From NCBI RefSeq assembly GCF_002362315.1, contig NZ_MTZV01000006.1, positions 434,001 through 498,000 on the forward strand: a DNA stretch of 64,000 bases, in the 5' to 3' direction. A program made the position numbers and the translations under genes. Positions 24,794-32,799 of this stretch are shown piece after piece. This DNA comes from Paraburkholderia acidicola. Its GTDB lineage: Bacteria > Pseudomonadota > Gammaproteobacteria > Burkholderiales > Burkholderiaceae. Position 1 is the first letter of the stretch. Each line of letters begins with the position of its first letter. The notes under the pieces were generated by a model that did not search any database, was not told the origin of the DNA, and saw only the letters and a program-made list of their open reading frames with translations.

Positions 24794-26602
24794 TCAGGGT
24801 GCGGCTGCCTGGGTCGTCGGCGTGCTGCCGGTCGGTGTGCTGGCCGCGGCCTCGTCTTGCCATGCGTGAGGCAGAGTCCACAGCGTCAGCGCGCCCGGAA
24901 CCGGCCGGCCGCGATAGAAACGCGTGAGATCCGCTTTCATCTGCGGACGGGCTGCGTCATCCAGATAGGTCATATGTCCGCCCGGGAAGAAGCTGACCTG
25001 CAGGTTCGGATTCAGGCCCGGCACGGTCTGCAACCGCGCCAGCTGCTTCTCGGTGTTGAAGAACGGCGCGGCCAGATCATAGAAACCGTTTTCCGAGAAC
25101 ACCGCAAGCTGCGGATTCAGCGTCAGCGCGCCGAGCAGATCGGGGATCGTGTCGGCTAAGGCCTGTCCGGCGTGCGAGTAGTTCCAGCTGAAAATGATGT
25201 TGGTGTTAAACGGTACGTAGGTCGCGTTCGGCGCTGTATAGCCGAGGTAGTCAGGCATCTCGGTGGCCAGTGCGTTCGCGAATGGCTGCTCGACCAGAAT
25301 ATCCGATGGGTCGGAATCGCTCTTCAGCCGCGGATCGGAAGTCGGCAGCGACACGCGTCCGTCGTACCGGCCAATTTTCGAGCCTGGTATCAGACCGGTC
25401 GAGTAAGGCGTCGCGCTGAAGTAGCCTTGCAGCGCCTGCATCGTCAGGCTGGACGGCAATGCCCACGACTGCAGCGTCTGCGTAGAGGGCAGCACCGGCG
25501 TACCGAGGGCGTTGGGTGCGCCAATCTGGCTGAGCGTCCACGACTGTGAATAGCTCTGGAACGCATGGTATTGCGCCGTGGTGAACAGCTCCATCTGCAG
25601 GGCATAGAAGCCCTGATTGATCGGTGCCGGCGAGACCTGGTCGTAGTACGCCGCGACTTCCGCGTAACTCGGCAGGTAGCCGGCCAGGGTGTCCGTCGCG
25701 AGCGCGAGGCCGGCGGGGAAGTCCTCGATGGCAGCGTCCGTCGCATCGGCGAACAGATTCAGGATCGAGGATTGCAGCACGATACCTGTCAGATGCACGC
25801 CGGCGGATTCGAGCGCGAGTGCCAGCGTGTCGGTACGCGCCGTGCCGTACGACTCGCCGTAGAGGTACAGCGGCGACGCGCTGCGATGGTTGACCGCGAT
25901 ATAGCGCTCGATAAAGTCGCGCATCACGTTGACGTCCGAATCGAAAGTCCAGAACGTTTTGTTCGTGTTCGGCAGTACCGCTTCGGAGAGCCCCGTTCCC
26001 GGCGGATCGATGTACACCAGGTCTGTCGTCGCGATCAGACTGTCCGCATTGTCGACGCGCGGGTAGTTCGGCCAGTTGCCGAACAGCGGGTCGGGGGTGG
26101 CGACCCGCGTCGGCGCGAATGAACCGAGATGCAGCCAGATCGCCGACGACCCCGGGCCGCCGCTATAGATGAAGGTCACCGGTCGCGGGGCGCCGTTCGT
26201 GCCCGGCGCGGTGTACGCGAAATAAGACATCGATGCTTCGGCGTTGCCATTCGAATCCACTGCGCTCAGATGGCCCGCAGTGGTCGTGTAGTTGACCGTG
26301 GTCTTGCCGGACGTCCACTGGTGTTGCATCACGGCAGCGTTCTCGGTGACCTGCGACGCGGCGAGGCCGTCGGTTGCGCCCATCGAATAGGCCACCGGAT
26401 CGACATACGGTTGATTGCCAGCCGCCGGACCGGCTTGCGAGTTAGCGGTCTGCTTCAGGTTCGCTGCGTTGCCGGACGATGAGTCTCCATCCCCTCCGCC
26501 ACATCCCGCGAGTACCAGGACGGCGATCGTCATCGCACCCAGTACGGCCAGGCGGCTGTGCTGGCGATGACTGCTGTCAATACCCCTGCTGTTTCGTTTC
26601 AT
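24794..26602 (-). CDS. S10 family serine carboxypeptidase-like lipoprotein (copy 2)
   Basis: 602 residues from ATG 26602 (MKRNSRGIDSS); the open frame runs back to 26665. The lipobox is VLAG-C34, followed by a Gly/Asp/Ser-rich linker. The motifs are SGGPGSSAIWLHLGSFAP, DPPGTGLSEA, nucleophile in YGESYGTART, acid in GFYDLAAP and histidine in PGGHMTYLDD, so the catalytic set is complete. It is closest to copy 3. A TTGACA/TATTTT promoter matches copy 3's promoter. Substrate and location (inner versus outer membrane) are not known. Confidence 0.92.
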   Translation of the reverse strand: MKRNSRGIDSSHRQHSRLAVLGAMTIAVLVLAGCGGGDGDSSSGNAANLKQTANSQAGPAAGNQPYVDPVAYSMGATDGLAASQVTENAAVMQHQWTSGKTTVNYTTTAGHLSAVDSNGNAEASMSYFAYTAPGTNGAPRPVTFIYSGGPGSSAIWLHLGSFAPTRVATPDPLFGNWPNYPRVDNADSLIATTDLVYIDPPGTGLSEAVLPNTNKTFWTFDSDVNVMRDFIERYIAVNHRSASPLYLYGESYGTARTDTLALALESAGVHLTGIVLQSSILNLFADATDAAIEDFPAGLALATDTLAGYLPSYAEVAAYYDQVSPAPINQGFYALQMELFTTAQYHAFQSYSQSWTLSQIGAPNALGTPVLPSTQTLQSWALPSSLTMQALQGYFSATPYSTGLIPGSKIGRYDGRVSLPTSDPRLKSDSDPSDILVEQPFANALATEMPDYLGYTAPNATYVPFNTNIIFSWNYSHAGQALADTIPDLLGALTLNPQLAVFSENGFYDLAAPFFNTEKQLARLQTVPGLNPNLQVSFFPGGHMTYLDDAARPQMKADLTRFYRGRPVPGALTLWTLPHAWQDEAAASTPTGSTPTTQAAAP

Positions 26603-26669
26603 CTTGATGTATTCGGAATGTAGAGTTGATAATGTAAAACGCATTAAATGCAGATTTGAGTGCATCGGG

Positions 26670-26699
26670 AAAATAGGCCAGGCAGTGAGATTCTGTCAA
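26670..26699 (-). promoter_or_regulatory. Promoter of S10 peptidase copy 2
   Basis: On the minus strand TTGACA (26699-26694), an 18-bp spacer, then TATTTT (26675-26670). The block reading GGGAAAATAGGC on the plus strand (26667-26678) is identical at copy 3 (48121-48132), where the spacing is also the same. Confidence 0.75.
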
Positions 26700-27092
26700 A
26701 TCACTCGAATAACAGGAAATATGCAGGTGAAATGATCTAGCACGGAGACTGGAGTCCAGTGTCGACTGATAAAGGCTCAATTACAGCGGTCAGAGGGATT
26801 CTCGGGGAGCCACATTTCCGATTTATTATCGAGCCATAGATTCATGTAGATTAATTTTCTTTCAATGTGCTTTCGTCAAATTTATGGGCTCGTAAAATTC
26901 GAAAGAACTGAAGATTGGATACTCATTAATTATTCAGCGGACATAATCCGGCACACGATGTAATTCCGGTTGTCGACCCATAGAAGGGAAGCGCAGTCAG
27001 GCTTCGGATGCGATCGATATAACGATTGATCGCTTTGGCGCCGATGCGTCCGTTGCTACGATGGCCCGTTGATTCGTGAGGCAACGACGCCA
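26700..27092. other. AT-rich intergenic region between S10 copy 2 and soxC
   Basis: About 390 bp of clearly lower GC than its surroundings, with no supported gene. Short open frames here are AT-rich and match nothing known. It probably holds upstream control sites for the peptidase promoter and the promoter for soxC. Confidence 0.5.
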
Positions 27093-28373
27093 ATGACCAA
27101 GGTCCGCAACCCATCTCCCGCTATACCCACTTCACGCAGCCGCCGCCGTTTGCTGGGCGGGCTTGCCGCAGGCGGACTGATCGCCGCGCGCCGCGCCGGT
27201 GCCGCAAACTCGACGCTCCAGCCACTCGACGTCGCCCCGTGGAGCCGCACGCCCGGCGCACCGATACACGAGCACCCGTACGGATTACCGTCATCGCACG
27301 AGTCCGACGTCGTGCGTCGCAGCGCGCGCACGTGGCCACTACCGGGGTCCGCTTCATCGATGACGCCGCTAGCGGACCTGTACGGCACGATCACGCCGAA
27401 TGGCCTCGTCTACGAGCGGCATCACGGCGGCGTGCCCGATATCGATCCCGATCAGCACCGCCTCGTGCTTCACGGCCTGGTGCGCGAACCGAAGCTGTTC
27501 ACGATGGATGATCTGGTCCGGCTTCCGTCCGAATCGCGCATTCACTTCATCGAATGCTCGGGCAATACCGGCAGCGAATGGAATGGACCGAGCGGCCAGC
27601 CGGTGCAACTCACACACGGTTTGCTGTCGTGCTGCGAATGGACAGGGGTACGTCTGTCGACCTTGCTGGAAGAGGTGGGCGGCCTGTCGACGTCGAACGG
27701 TGGCCGCGGCGGCTGGATGCTCGCCGAGGGCGCGGATGCCGCGGCGATGACGCGCAGCCTGCCGCTGGAACGTATTCTCGATCGGGCGCTGGTCGTCTAT
27801 GCGCAGAACGGCGAGCGCCTGCGTCCGGAAAACGGTTATCCGTTGCGCCTGATCGTGCCGGGTTTCGAAGGCAACACGAACGTCAAATGGTTGCGTCGTC
27901 TGAAGTTCGTCGATGCACCGCTGCAGACTCGCGAGGAAACCTCGAAGTACACGAGCCTGATGGCGAACGGCACCGCGCGTCAGTTTGCGTTCGAGATGGA
28001 TGCGAAGTCGGTGATCACGAAACCGTCTCCGGGGCATCGCCTGACCACACAGGGCTATTACCCGATTACCGGTCTCGCATGGTCGGGGCGCGGGGCGATT
28101 CGCAAGGTGGAGGTATCGACGGATGCGGGTGCGACGTGGCAACTGGCGCGCCTCGATGGGACGCCGCGCGATCGCGCGTTGACACGCTTTTCGGCGGACT
28201 GGCTCTGGCAGGGTGCGCCTGCCGTGATCCTGTCGCGTGCTACCGATTCGACCGGTTATGTGCAGCCCACGCGAGAAGCGCTGGTCGCCGCGCGCGGGCT
28301 GAATTCGCAGTATCACTACAACGCGATCCAGCAGTGGCGTATCGACGCGAGTGGCGAGGTGCGCAATGCGTAG
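27093..28373 (+). CDS. soxC: SoxC-like sulfite/sulfane dehydrogenase, molybdopterin subunit
   Basis: 426 residues. The twin-arginine signal is SRSRRRLLGGLAAGG, so it is exported folded to the periplasm. The sulfite-oxidase fold has the molybdenum-ligating cysteine in HFIECSGNTGSEW, followed by the C-terminal dimerisation domain (ITGLAWSGRGAIRKVEVS). It oxidises sulfite or sulfane sulfur and passes electrons to a cytochrome c. ATG 27093 is preferred; TTG 27069 is upstream. The next gene, a cytochrome c, overlaps its end by 8 bp. The rest of the Sox system (soxXYZAB) is not in this window, so it may work as a stand-alone sulfite dehydrogenase. Confidence 0.9.
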   Translation: MTKVRNPSPAIPTSRSRRRLLGGLAAGGLIAARRAGAANSTLQPLDVAPWSRTPGAPIHEHPYGLPSSHESDVVRRSARTWPLPGSASSMTPLADLYGTITPNGLVYERHHGGVPDIDPDQHRLVLHGLVREPKLFTMDDLVRLPSESRIHFIECSGNTGSEWNGPSGQPVQLTHGLLSCCEWTGVRLSTLLEEVGGLSTSNGGRGGWMLAEGADAAAMTRSLPLERILDRALVVYAQNGERLRPENGYPLRLIVPGFEGNTNVKWLRRLKFVDAPLQTREETSKYTSLMANGTARQFAFEMDAKSVITKPSPGHRLTTQGYYPITGLAWSGRGAIRKVEVSTDAGATWQLARLDGTPRDRALTRFSADWLWQGAPAVILSRATDSTGYVQPTREALVAARGLNSQYHYNAIQQWRIDASGEVRNA

Positions 28374-28908
28374 TTTCCTGCGGCGCGGACTTGTCGTAGC
28401 GGGTCTTCTCGTCGTCGGTGGATCGTTTGTGCCGGGCGCATATGCAGCACACGACATCGGCACACCGTTATCGGAGCAGGACATCGCGCCATGGAACATC
28501 GACGTCGCGCCCGATGGTCGCGGCTTGCCCGCTGGTAGTGGCGACGTCGCGGCAGGCGCGCACGTGTTCGCGGCTCAGTGCGCTGCGTGCCACGGTGCGC
28601 AAGGACAAGGTTTGATCGGAGACGCGCTGGTGGGCGGGCAGGGCACGCTCGCGAGTGCGAAACCGAAGCGTACGGTCGGTAGTTACTGGCCGTATGCCAC
28701 GACACTGTTCGACTATATCCGCCGCGCGATGCCGTACAACGCACCCGAGTCGCTGTCCGCCGACGAGGTGTACGCCGTTTGCGCTTTCCTGCTCAATCAG
28801 AACGGTATCGTTCCCGCCGATACACGCCTCGATGCGCAGTCGCTACCGGCAGTGAAGATGCCAAACCGCGGCGGATTCGTCGTCGATCCGCGACCGGGGC
28901 GCTTGTGA
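28366..28908 (+). CDS. soxD: Cytochrome c subunit of the SoxC-type sulfite dehydrogenase
   Basis: 180 residues with a signal peptide (RRGLVVAGLLVVGGSF...AYA). There is one haem site, C-AA-CH in AAQCAACHGAQGQG, and a likely axial methionine in RRAMPYNAPESL. The ATG lies inside the end of soxC, so translation is coupled. It is single-haem and shorter than SoxD of the full thiosulfate-oxidising complex. Its job is to take electrons from the molybdenum subunit in the periplasm. It converges with the ABC permease gene 3 bp away. Confidence 0.88.
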   Translation: MRSFLRRGLVVAGLLVVGGSFVPGAYAAHDIGTPLSEQDIAPWNIDVAPDGRGLPAGSGDVAAGAHVFAAQCAACHGAQGQGLIGDALVGGQGTLASAKPKRTVGSYWPYATTLFDYIRRAMPYNAPESLSADEVYAVCAFLLNQNGIVPADTRLDAQSLPAVKMPNRGGFVVDPRPGRL

Positions 28909-28911
28909 TGA

Positions 28912-29790
28912 TTAGTGCTGCAGGCCCCAACGACGCACGGTCACCCGCTCGAGCGTATCGAACACCAGATGCTCGATCAGCAGACCGATGACGATAACCG
29001 CCGCGAGCCCCGCGAAAACCCGATCCGTATACAGCTCATTGCGGTTCTCAAAGATGTACCAGCCGAGACCGCCGCTGCCGGAACTCGCGCCGAACACGAG
29101 TTCGGCGGCGATCAGCGTGCGCCAGGCAAAAGCCCAGCCGACGCGCAAGCCGGAGAGTATCGACGGCAGCGCGGCCGGCACGAGAATCGACAGGACGTGA
29201 CGCAAGCCCGTTAGCCCGTAGTTACGACCCGTCATGCGCAACGTCGCCGGCACTGCCTGGAAGCCTGCATACGTATTGAGCGCAAGCGGCCACAGCACGG
29301 CGTGAACCAGCACGAACAGCAGGCTGCCGGTCCCGAGACCAAACCACAACAGCGCGAGCGGTAGCAGGGCGATCGACGGTAACGGGTTGAACATCGCGGT
29401 CAGCATGGTGAGCAGATCGCGACCGATGCGGGTCGACGCCGCCAGCGAAGTCAGCACGAACGCGAACGCCACGCCGAGGAGATAGCCGCGCAGCAGTACC
29501 GACATCGAGTTAGCGGTTTTTTGCAGCAACTCGCCGGACAGGATGCCCTGCACGAATGCACTGAGTGTCGCTGTGAAGGTCGGCAGCAACAGATCGTTAT
29601 CGACGGCACGCGCCGCGAATTCCCATATGACCACCAGCACGAGCGCAATCAACGTTTTGCGCAGCCAGGCTTGCGCAAAAATCCGCTTGCCCAGCGGCAA
29701 CGGTGCTTCGATCGCGATATCGCCGAGCGGCTCGAGCGGGCGTTCGTATTCTTCGCGAACGGGCGGCAGCAGACTGGCAGGCAAGTTCAT
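28912..29790 (-). CDS. ABC transporter permease, SsuC/TauC (sulfonate/taurine/nitrate) type
   Basis: 292 residues with about six membrane helices. The inner-membrane coupling motif is in TLIAAELVFGASSGSGGLGW (EAA-like loop). The start is the ATG at 29790 overlapping the ATPase stop (ATGA). An open frame extends to 30009 but covers the ATPase gene. It forms an uptake system with the ATPase and binding protein upstream. Placement next to soxCD suggests a sulfur compound such as a sulfonate. Confidence 0.9.
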   Translation of the reverse strand: MNLPASLLPPVREEYERPLEPLGDIAIEAPLPLGKRIFAQAWLRKTLIALVLVVIWEFAARAVDNDLLLPTFTATLSAFVQGILSGELLQKTANSMSVLLRGYLLGVAFAFVLTSLAASTRIGRDLLTMLTAMFNPLPSIALLPLALLWFGLGTGSLLFVLVHAVLWPLALNTYAGFQAVPATLRMTGRNYGLTGLRHVLSILVPAALPSILSGLRVGWAFAWRTLIAAELVFGASSGSGGLGWYIFENRNELYTDRVFAGLAAVIVIGLLIEHLVFDTLERVTVRRWGLQH

Positions 29791-30614
29791 TGAGCAGACT
29801 CCGTCGGTTCGAACAGCAGGCGATGAATGCGTTCGGCGCTGCGCTGAAAATCGCTGCGCCCAGTACTGTCCTGCGTGTATTGATGGCTGTTGAGTTCGGC
29901 GCGCACCCGGCCCGGATGCGGCGACAGCAGCAGAATCCGGTTGCCGACGATCAACGCTTCTTCGATCGAGTGTGTGACGAACAGCAGCGTGAAGTTCACT
30001 TCTTCCCACAGACGCAGCAGTTCTTCCTGCATCTTGCGACGCGTTAGCGCATCGAGCGCCGCGAACGGTTCATCCATCAATAGAACGCGCGGCTGCATCG
30101 CGAGTGCACGTGCAATCGCCACACGCTGTTTCATCCCGCCCGACAAGGTGTGCGGATACGCTTTCGCAAACGATGCAAGCCCGACCTTGTCGAGGTAGTG
30201 CAGGGCACGCTCAGTGGCTTCGGCGCGTGAGAGTTTTTTAGCCACGCGCAAGGGAAACACGACGTTTTGCAGCACCGTCTTCCATGGCGGCAACTGGTCG
30301 AACTCCTGGAACACCACGATCCGGTCGGGGCCTGGCCCGTGCACCGGTTGTCCATCCAGCGAGATGGAGCCGGAGGTCGGTTCGATAAAACCGGCGACCG
30401 CTTTGAGCAGCGTCGATTTACCGCAACCCGACGGGCCGAGCAGCACGAAACGATCGCCCCCGTAGACGTCGAAACTGACCTGATGGGTTGCACGTACGAT
30501 TCGTTCGCGGGTGCGGTATTCGAGGTTCACCCGGTCGACGACGAGGAGTTTGTCGCTGGTTTGCGGACTCGCTGCGATCGCAGCAGGAAATAAAAGCGTG
30601 GGATTGGCCACCAT
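29787..30614 (-). CDS. ABC transporter ATP-binding protein, SsuB/TauB type
   Basis: 275 residues from ATG 30614 (MVANPTLLF); the frame is open to 30689. Walker A is GPSGCGKST, Q-loop VVFQEFDQLPPW, signature LSGGMKQRVAIARAL, Walker B VLLMDEPFAALD, and switch histidine FVTHSIEEAL. It drives import through the permease encoded by the overlapping next gene. Confidence 0.92.
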   Translation of the reverse strand: MVANPTLLFPAAIAASPQTSDKLLVVDRVNLEYRTRERIVRATHQVSFDVYGGDRFVLLGPSGCGKSTLLKAVAGFIEPTSGSISLDGQPVHGPGPDRIVVFQEFDQLPPWKTVLQNVVFPLRVAKKLSRAEATERALHYLDKVGLASFAKAYPHTLSGGMKQRVAIARALAMQPRVLLMDEPFAALDALTRRKMQEELLRLWEEVNFTLLFVTHSIEEALIVGNRILLLSPHPGRVRAELNSHQYTQDSTGRSDFQRSAERIHRLLFEPTESAQ

Positions 30615-30660
30615 CAGATCGATCCAGGTGAATAGGTCATGCCGACATGCAAGCGCAGTG

Positions 30661-31716
30661 TCAGCTTCCTGCGGCCGTGGCAGGGTCATCGAAGAAGTAG
30701 TCCTTCCATGACTTCGGTTCGTTTTTGATCGCGCTGACCCGGTACATAAATTGCGCCAGTGCGAACGTATTCTGCGGTGCGACCTTGAACTGCACCTGCG
30801 GATTCCTGATCACCTTCAACAACAGGTTGCGATCGATCTTCGACTGGTTCACGCGGATATAGATGTCGGCAGCGGCCTCCGGATTGGCCGTGACAAAGCG
30901 CGCTGCATCGGCGAGTGCATCGACGAACGCGCGATACGTCTTCGGATTGGCGTCGCGGAATTTCTCGGTCGCGTACAGCACGGTCGCCGAACTAGGTCCA
31001 CCGAGCACATCGTAGGAACTCAGCACGATGTGCGCCTTCGGATTGCCCGCGAGTTCCTGCTCCTGAAACGGCGGATTACCAAAATGCCCGGTGATCTCCG
31101 TGCCGCCAGCGATGATCGCGGCAGCCGCATCGGGATGCGGAATCGCCTGCGTAAACTTGTCGAGGCGGTTGTAGTCCTTGTCGCCCCACTGCTTCGCCGC
31201 AGCAAACTGCAATACCCGCGATTGCACCGACACGTTGACCGCCGGGACCGCGATCCGGTCTTTCTCCGTGAAGTCGGCAATCGTTTTCACGTTCGGGTTG
31301 TTCGACACGAGGTAGTAGGGCAGATTGCCGAGCGAAGCGACGCCCTTAACGTTCTGCCTGCCGTGGGTGCGATCCCAGATCGTCAGCAACGGGCCGACGC
31401 CTGCGCCCGCGATATCGATGGCGCCGGAAAGCAGCGCGTCGTTGACCGCTGCGCCACCCGACAGCCTGATCCAGTCCACCTTGATATCGAGTCCCTGCTT
31501 GCGTCCCTCGCTCTCGATGAATTTCTGGTCGCGCGCGACGTTCAGCAGCAGATAGACGACGCCGAACTGCTCGGCGATGCGGATCTGTCCTTCGGCACGC
31601 GCGGGTGCCGCGGCGATGAGGCTGGCCGTGGTTCCGATTGAAAGTGTGAGCAGGGTTGCGACAACGCGACGCGCGAAAGACGACGCAACCGCGGTCGGGA
31701 GAAAAGTGAACTGCAT
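30661..31716 (-). CDS. Periplasmic substrate-binding protein, sulfonate/nitrate/taurine type
   Basis: 351 residues from ATG 31716 with GGAG 6 bp upstream; ATG 31734 is less well placed. The signal peptide ends APARAEG. The body shows the NMT1/SsuA pattern: VDWIRLSGGAAVNDALLSGAIDIAGAGVGPLL, then VASLGNLPYYLVSNNP. It is the first gene of the transporter operon. The true ligand is not evident; the soxCD neighbours favour an organosulfur compound. Confidence 0.9.
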   Translation of the reverse strand: MQFTFLPTAVASSFARRVVATLLTLSIGTTASLIAAAPARAEGQIRIAEQFGVVYLLLNVARDQKFIESEGRKQGLDIKVDWIRLSGGAAVNDALLSGAIDIAGAGVGPLLTIWDRTHGRQNVKGVASLGNLPYYLVSNNPNVKTIADFTEKDRIAVPAVNVSVQSRVLQFAAAKQWGDKDYNRLDKFTQAIPHPDAAAAIIAGGTEITGHFGNPPFQEQELAGNPKAHIVLSSYDVLGGPSSATVLYATEKFRDANPKTYRAFVDALADAARFVTANPEAAADIYIRVNQSKIDRNLLLKVIRNPQVQFKVAPQNTFALAQFMYRVSAIKNEPKSWKDYFFDDPATAAGS

Positions 31717-31999
31717 CGGTACTCCGGTCAGCATGTGAATGAATCGAGGCGAGCTTGCCGTCCGAACGGCATGTCACCTGTCTTCGTTCAGTCGGAGCGT
31801 AGACGCCAGACCGTAGGTCGTGGCGCGATGCGCCAAATCTACCGGCGCACAGGGGAGAGAGCAACGAAGCAAATCGGATACGTTTATCTGTTGCAGTGAT
31901 AAACCGGATGCTGCCCTGGAGATAACGCGATCTCGCCAGCGGGCAACCCGCGGATAAAAACAAGCCGTCTACCGTGCATCGTCGTCCTTCGATCGATCT

Positions 32000-32043
32000 G
32001 GTATAATTAGCGCCCAAACGCGGTTGACGCCGGACAGGCGTCT
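32000..32043 (+). promoter_or_regulatory. Extended -10 promoter and leader hairpin for the two-component operon
   Basis: TGG-TATAAT at 32000-32008 is an extended -10 element. A hairpin GACGCC-GGACA-GGCGTC follows at 32027-32043, in the predicted 5' leader of the response regulator gene. The rest of the gap 31717-31999 shows no gene and should hold the divergent promoter of the binding-protein operon. Confidence 0.6.
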
Positions 32044-32072
32044 CAAAATCAGACAGACGGGGACAGGATGTA

Positions 32073-32795
32073 ATGGACAAGCACCGCATCGCAGTGCTGG
32101 ATGACGACCCCGAGGTGCGTCACTGGCTGCAAGGTTTGCTGGAGGAAGCCGGGTTCGCGGTTTCCGCGGTCGAGAACTCGTCAAGTATGCAGGCGCGATT
32201 GCAGGCGGCGCCGCATTCGCTCGTCATCCTCGATCTGAAACTGCGTGGCGAGGACGGCCTGACAGTCGCCCGGGAGCTGCGCCGCAAATCGGATATGCCG
32301 ATCATCATGATCAGCGGTCTCGGCGACGAGACCGACCGGGTATTGGGCCTCGAAACAGCCGCCGACGATTTCGTCACCAAGCCGTTCTCCGGGCGCGAAC
32401 TGCTGGCCCGCGTACGCGCGCAGTTGCGGCGTACGACCGAGCTGTCGATACCGCGTCCATCCGGCGCGATGGCGAGTGGGCCGCGGTTCTCGTTCGGCGG
32501 CTGGTTGCTCGACCTGGCGGCCCGTACGCTGACCCACAATGGCGACGAATGCACGCTCACCCAGGGCGAATTCGCGTTGCTTGCGGCGATGGTGCAGCAG
32601 CCGTCGCGGATCTGGTCGCGCGACCAGTTGCTCGAACACACCCGGGGTGTCGATATCGATGTCTACGACCGGACCATCGACGTGCTGATCCTGCGCCTGC
32701 GCCGCAAGATCGAGCCGAATCCTGGCCAGCCGGTGTATATCCGGACGCAACGTGGCGTCGGGTATATGTTCTCCGCCACCGTGACCCGGTTGTAG
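32073..32795 (+). CDS. OmpR-family response regulator
   Basis: 240 residues. The receiver has DDD at 10-12, phosphoacceptor D54 (VILDLKLRGEDG), S in IMISGLG and K in VTKPFS. The winged helix ends DRTIDVLILRLRRKIE...YIRTQRGVGYMFS. It resembles TorR-type regulators and is followed 4 bp later by a hybrid kinase. The pair lies directly upstream of the thu transport operon on the same strand, which is therefore a plausible target. Confidence 0.93.
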   Translation: MDKHRIAVLDDDPEVRHWLQGLLEEAGFAVSAVENSSSMQARLQAAPHSLVILDLKLRGEDGLTVARELRRKSDMPIIMISGLGDETDRVLGLETAADDFVTKPFSGRELLARVRAQLRRTTELSIPRPSGAMASGPRFSFGGWLLDLAARTLTHNGDECTLTQGEFALLAAMVQQPSRIWSRDQLLEHTRGVDIDVYDRTIDVLILRLRRKIEPNPGQPVYIRTQRGVGYMFSATVTRL

Positions 32796-32799
32796 TCCG

